Positions 40,101 through 42,443 of a stretch of 42,443 bases of DNA are shown piece after piece; the first letter of the stretch is position 1; each line of letters begins with the position of its first letter. Location of the stretch: contig JBOHGT010000163.1 in assembly GCA_050700385.1 (NCBI GenBank), positions 1-42,443 on the forward strand, in the 5' to 3' direction. A program made the position numbers and the translations under genes. Below the pieces are notes generated by a model that did not search any database, was not told the DNA's origin, and saw only the letters and a list, made by a program, of their open reading frames with translations. Origin of the DNA: WHSY01 sp050700385 (GTDB lineage: Bacteria > Actinomycetota > Actinomycetes > Mycobacteriales > Pseudonocardiaceae).

Positions 40101-40631
40101 TCAGCCCTGGTAGGCGGGCAGGTTGGCCAGGATGGCCGGCAGGACGGACTGCAGCGCGGTGCATGAGTCGGGCACTCCGTTCTCCATGCTCGCCATCACC
40201 ACCTGGTCCGGGGCCACGCCCACGTCGTACTGGCAGAACTCGCCCTGACCGGTGAACGTCTCCAACGCGGGATAGCCCTCGACCCGCACTCTCGCCGTCG
40301 TCGACTCGCTGTTACGTGCCAGGGTCGCCAGGCCACCACCGCCGGTGAACAGGGTCACCGTCAGGGACACGGATCCGGCGCCTCGCCACTCGCACCGGGC
40401 CCCCTCCGCGACCCGGGTACCCGGCTCGGACGCGGGGAGACCGAACTGGGCGAGCTGCTCGGCGCCGAGCAGGGCGCACGGGTCCTGGCCACGCGCATCC
40501 TTGGCGTTGTCGACGGGGGGTACGGGCGGGACCGGTGGCGCAGCGTCGGTGCCGGCACCGCAGCCGGCCGTGAGCAGCAGCCCGCCGGCGAGCAGGGCAG
40601 GCGCGAGCAGCGACCGACGCCGATGGGTCAT
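40101..40631 (-). CDS. DUF3558-like lipoprotein
   Basis: This 176-residue lipoprotein has a clear signal: basic start MTHRRR, hydrophobic 8-20 and lipobox LTAGC with Cys24. The mature part begins with a Pro-rich spacer, then DPCALLGAEQLAQFGL and RCEWRGAG, typical of the actinobacterial DUF3558 family. A second cysteine pair (FCQYD and DSCTAL) could form a disulphide. DUF3558 proteins sit on the outer face of the membrane and their function is unknown. In mycobacteria a lipoprotein gene (lpqJ) also lies next to iniBAC, so a shared envelope-stress role is possible. The ATG at 40631 is chosen because it places the signal peptide correctly. It is divergent from the Hsp70-like gene and separated from the iniB-like operon by 191 bases. 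Confidence 0.85.
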   Translation of the reverse strand: MTHRRRSLLAPALLAGGLLLTAGCGAGTDAAPPVPPVPPVDNAKDARGQDPCALLGAEQLAQFGLPASEPGTRVAEGARCEWRGAGSVSLTVTLFTGGGGLATLARNSESTTARVRVEGYPALETFTGQGEFCQYDVGVAPDQVVMASMENGVPDSCTALQSVLPAILANLPAYQG

Positions 40632-40690
40632 CTCTCGGGTCACGTCCGGTAGCATCCTCGGGGCGACGGGGCAGGTGGTGCCGGGCCACT

Positions 40691-40729
40691 TTAGGGGATC
40701 GTCCCCGGCGCCGGTGACGAGGTTAGGGG
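40691..40729. repeat. TTAGGGG direct repeats in the lipoprotein/Hsp70 divergent region
   Basis: TTAGGGG occurs at 40691-40697 and 40723-40729, 32 bases (about three helical turns) apart, within the 198-base divergent gap 40632-40829. The longer TTAGGGGAT occurs at 40691-40699 and again at 40075-40083, on the other side of the lipoprotein gene. These may be binding sites for a shared regulator, but the motif is short. Confidence 0.3.
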
Positions 40730-40829
40730 TGAGTGCGGCTAACACTGTGGCCGCCGGGTCCGATGAGGACCGGTAAGGCGCGACGGCGCCGCCATCGCTG
40801 TGAGACCTCCCAACGGACGTGGGGTGCGC

Positions 40830-42443
40830 ATGTCGTATCAGGTGGGGATCGATCTCGGGACGACCTACTCGGCGGCGGCGGTGTGCCGGCCGGGTGGAGA
40901 TGGTCGGTCAGAAGTCGTGCCGTTGGGGGATCGGGCGGCCTCGGTGGCGTCGGTGGTGTTCGTGGTCCCGGACGGGTCGCTGGTCGTAGGCGAGGCTGCG
41001 CAGCGGCGGGCGTTGACGGATCCGGACCGGGTCGTGCGGGAGTTCAAGCGCCGGATCGGGGACGGCACGCCGTTGGTGGTCGGGGGCGAGCCGGTGGCGG
41101 CGGAGGTGGTCGCCGCGCGGTTCGTGGGGTGGATGCTGGACCGGGTGGCCGAGCGGGAGGGGGGTCCGGCGTCGCGGGTGGCGGTGACGCATCCGGCGGG
41201 CTGGGGCCCGCACAAGCGGGAGTCGTTCACCGCGGCGTTGGCCGAGCAAGGCTTGGATTCGGTGGTGTTCCTGTCCGAGCCGCAGGCTGCGGCCGTGGGT
41301 TACTCGAGTGCCGAGCGTGTGGCGCCGGGCAGTGTCGTGGGGGTGTACGACCTGGGTGGGGGGACCTTCGATGCGGCAGTGGTGCGCAAGGTTACCGGGG
41401 GTGGATTCGAGGTGTTGGGCCGGCCGGAGGGAATCGAGCGGCTGGGCGGGGTGGATTTCGACGAGGCGGTCTTCGAGCACGTTCGGGTAGCCCTGGGGCA
41501 GGCCATGGAGGGGCTGGATCCGGCTGATCCGGCGGTGCTGGCCGCGGTGGCGGGGTTGCGCCGGGAGTGCACGGCGGCCAAGGAGGCGCTGTCGGCCGAC
41601 ACCGAGGTGACGATCCCGGTGATGCTGCCGGGGGCGCACACCCAGGTGCGGCTGGTGCGGGCGGAGTTCGAGGACATGGTCCGGCCCGCGGTGGCCGACA
41701 CCGTCGAGGCGTTGCGGCGGGCGATCGGTTCGGCGGGGGTGGACGCCGGCGAGTTGGACGCGGTGCTGCTGGTCGGGGGGTCGTCGCGGATCCCGCTGGT
41801 CGCGCAGCTGGTCTCGGCCGAGCTGGGCCGGCCGGTCGCGGTCGACACCGACCCCAAGACCACCATCGCCCTCGGCGCAGCCCTGGCGGCCCGCGGTCCG
41901 GAGCCGGCCGAGGACACGACGACGCCGATGAATGCTGTCATCGACGAGGAGGACGCCGCGTCGCCGAGCCGCCCACCGAGGGCACCGGCTCCGCTGCCGG
42001 TCGGGCAGGACGAGTCCCCCCCAGGTTGGCGTGCTCGTACCCGCACGCTGGTGCTGGCGGGCGCCGTTGCCGTGATCGCGCTCGCCGGCACGGCGGTGGG
42101 CCTCTCCGGCGGCAACCCTGCCGGGTCGACCGAGGCAGTCGGCGAGAAGGTTGCAGCCGCAGGGGCGGGCCCGGCTCGCTCGGCCGGGAGCGACGCGGCA
42201 GCGTCGGGATCCGGAAACGAGATTGACTCGTGGACCGGAGCGCCTCGCACGGAAACGACGACACCCGGGCCGAAGCGGCCCGCTGCCCGGCCTGCGGCCA
42301 GCCCCCCGGGCACCCGCACTGCCGGCAACCCCGCTCCGGCGGCCCGCCCTGGCGCTGGTGGTGGGAACCAGGCGCCTCGAGGGAGCGGTCCGGCCCCAAT
42401 CGGGCGGAACATACCGGGTCCGAACCCGGCGCCAGGTCCCGGC
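40830..42443 (+). CDS. Membrane-anchored Hsp70-like ATPase without substrate-binding domain (3' end outside window)
   Basis: The plus strand is open from the ATG at 40830 to the window end, giving 538 residues without a stop. Residues 1-355 form an Hsp70 nucleotide-binding domain: DLGTTYS (8-14), VAVTHPAGW (117-125), DLGGGTFD (174-181) and VLLVGGSSRIP (312-322). The usual DnaK substrate-binding domain and lid do not follow. Instead there is an acidic/proline-rich linker, a single membrane helix at about 407-426, and a Pro/Ala/Gly-rich tail that would lie outside the cell. Several actinobacteria have such proteins. They may use ATP-dependent switching to act on membrane partners rather than as folding chaperones. 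It is divergent from the lipoprotein gene and next to the iniB-iniA-iniC-like operon, so a link to that system is plausible. Confidence 0.88.
   Translation, partial: MSYQVGIDLGTTYSAAAVCRPGGDGRSEVVPLGDRAASVASVVFVVPDGSLVVGEAAQRRALTDPDRVVREFKRRIGDGTPLVVGGEPVAAEVVAARFVGWMLDRVAEREGGPASRVAVTHPAGWGPHKRESFTAALAEQGLDSVVFLSEPQAAAVGYSSAERVAPGSVVGVYDLGGGTFDAAVVRKVTGGGFEVLGRPEGIERLGGVDFDEAVFEHVRVALGQAMEGLDPADPAVLAAVAGLRRECTAAKEALSADTEVTIPVMLPGAHTQVRLVRAEFEDMVRPAVADTVEALRRAIGSAGVDAGELDAVLLVGGSSRIPLVAQLVSAELGRPVAVDTDPKTTIALGAALAARGPEPAEDTTTPMNAVIDEEDAASPSRPPRAPAPLPVGQDESPPGWRARTRTLVLAGAVAVIALAGTAVGLSGGNPAGSTEAVGEKVAAAGAGPARSAGSDAAASGSGNEIDSWTGAPRTETTTPGPKRPAARPAASPPGTRTAGNPAPAARPGAGGGNQAPRGSGPAPIGRNIPGPNPAPGPG

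Noticed and set aside
1..42443. tRNA, rRNA, insertion sequences or attachment sites
   Set aside because: I looked for tRNA cloverleaf-like stretches, transposase motifs and flanking direct repeats around the low-GC cassette and saw none I could support by eye.

Overview
The window is high-GC actinobacterial DNA: GTG starts are frequent, many gene joins are 4-base ATGA or GTGA overlaps, and there is an iniBAC-type locus of the kind known from mycobacteria and their relatives. The gene content fits a member of the Pseudonocardiales or a neighbouring order. That placement is inference, because no rRNA or taxonomic marker is present.

Region 1 (1-2555) holds the start of a helical-repeat protein that runs off the left edge, a delta-9-type fatty acid desaturase with a palindromic operator-like site upstream, and a 66-residue membrane protein. 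Region 2 (2584-31833) is a large exopolysaccharide (EPS) locus. It begins with a polyprenyl-phosphate sugar-1-phosphate transferase. Next comes a tight four-gene cassette of markedly lower GC (4339-8717): adenylate-forming ligase, PLP aminotransferase, asparagine-synthetase-like protein without the glutaminase cysteine, and a stand-alone acyl carrier protein. It is followed by two paralogous GNAT-like acyltransferases, a FemAB/Acetyltransf_6-type transferase and a polysaccharide deacetylase. On the minus strand lie an SDR epimerase, a Wzx-type flippase, an AlgD-like GDP-mannose 6-dehydrogenase and a heparinase II/III-like lyase. A plus-strand pair encodes a CapK-like adenylate-forming enzyme and a GHL15-like lipoprotein. 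A five-gene minus-strand operon encodes a Wzz-like protein with a degenerate kinase domain, a Wzy/O-antigen ligase, and three glycosyltransferase genes, one of which is a double-length fusion. A lytic-transglycosylase-like protein with a proline-rich tail closes the region.

Region 3 (about 31838-42443) starts with a decayed fragment of a PQQ-type sugar dehydrogenase. It continues with a large ATPase/LuxR regulator resembling IniR, convergent with an iniB-iniB-iniA-iniC-like operon. That operon has two acidic IniB-like proteins sharing a 13-residue repeat and two dynamin-like GTPases, with a strong GC hairpin behind each iniB-like gene. A DUF3558-like lipoprotein follows, then a membrane-anchored Hsp70-like ATPase that lacks a substrate-binding domain and runs off the right edge.

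Working model: the EPS is assembled by a Wzx/Wzy-type route and contains an AlgD-derived uronic acid. The ACP cassette may make an amino- or amide-containing acyl group, tethered to the ACP, which the neighbouring acyltransferases attach to the polymer. The gene set resembles exosortase-A (XrtA/PEP-CTERM) EPS loci of Gram-negative bacteria, but no exosortase is visible. This cassette is the best candidate for an undescribed system here. The minimal Hsp70 and iniB-dynamin module at the right end is the second.
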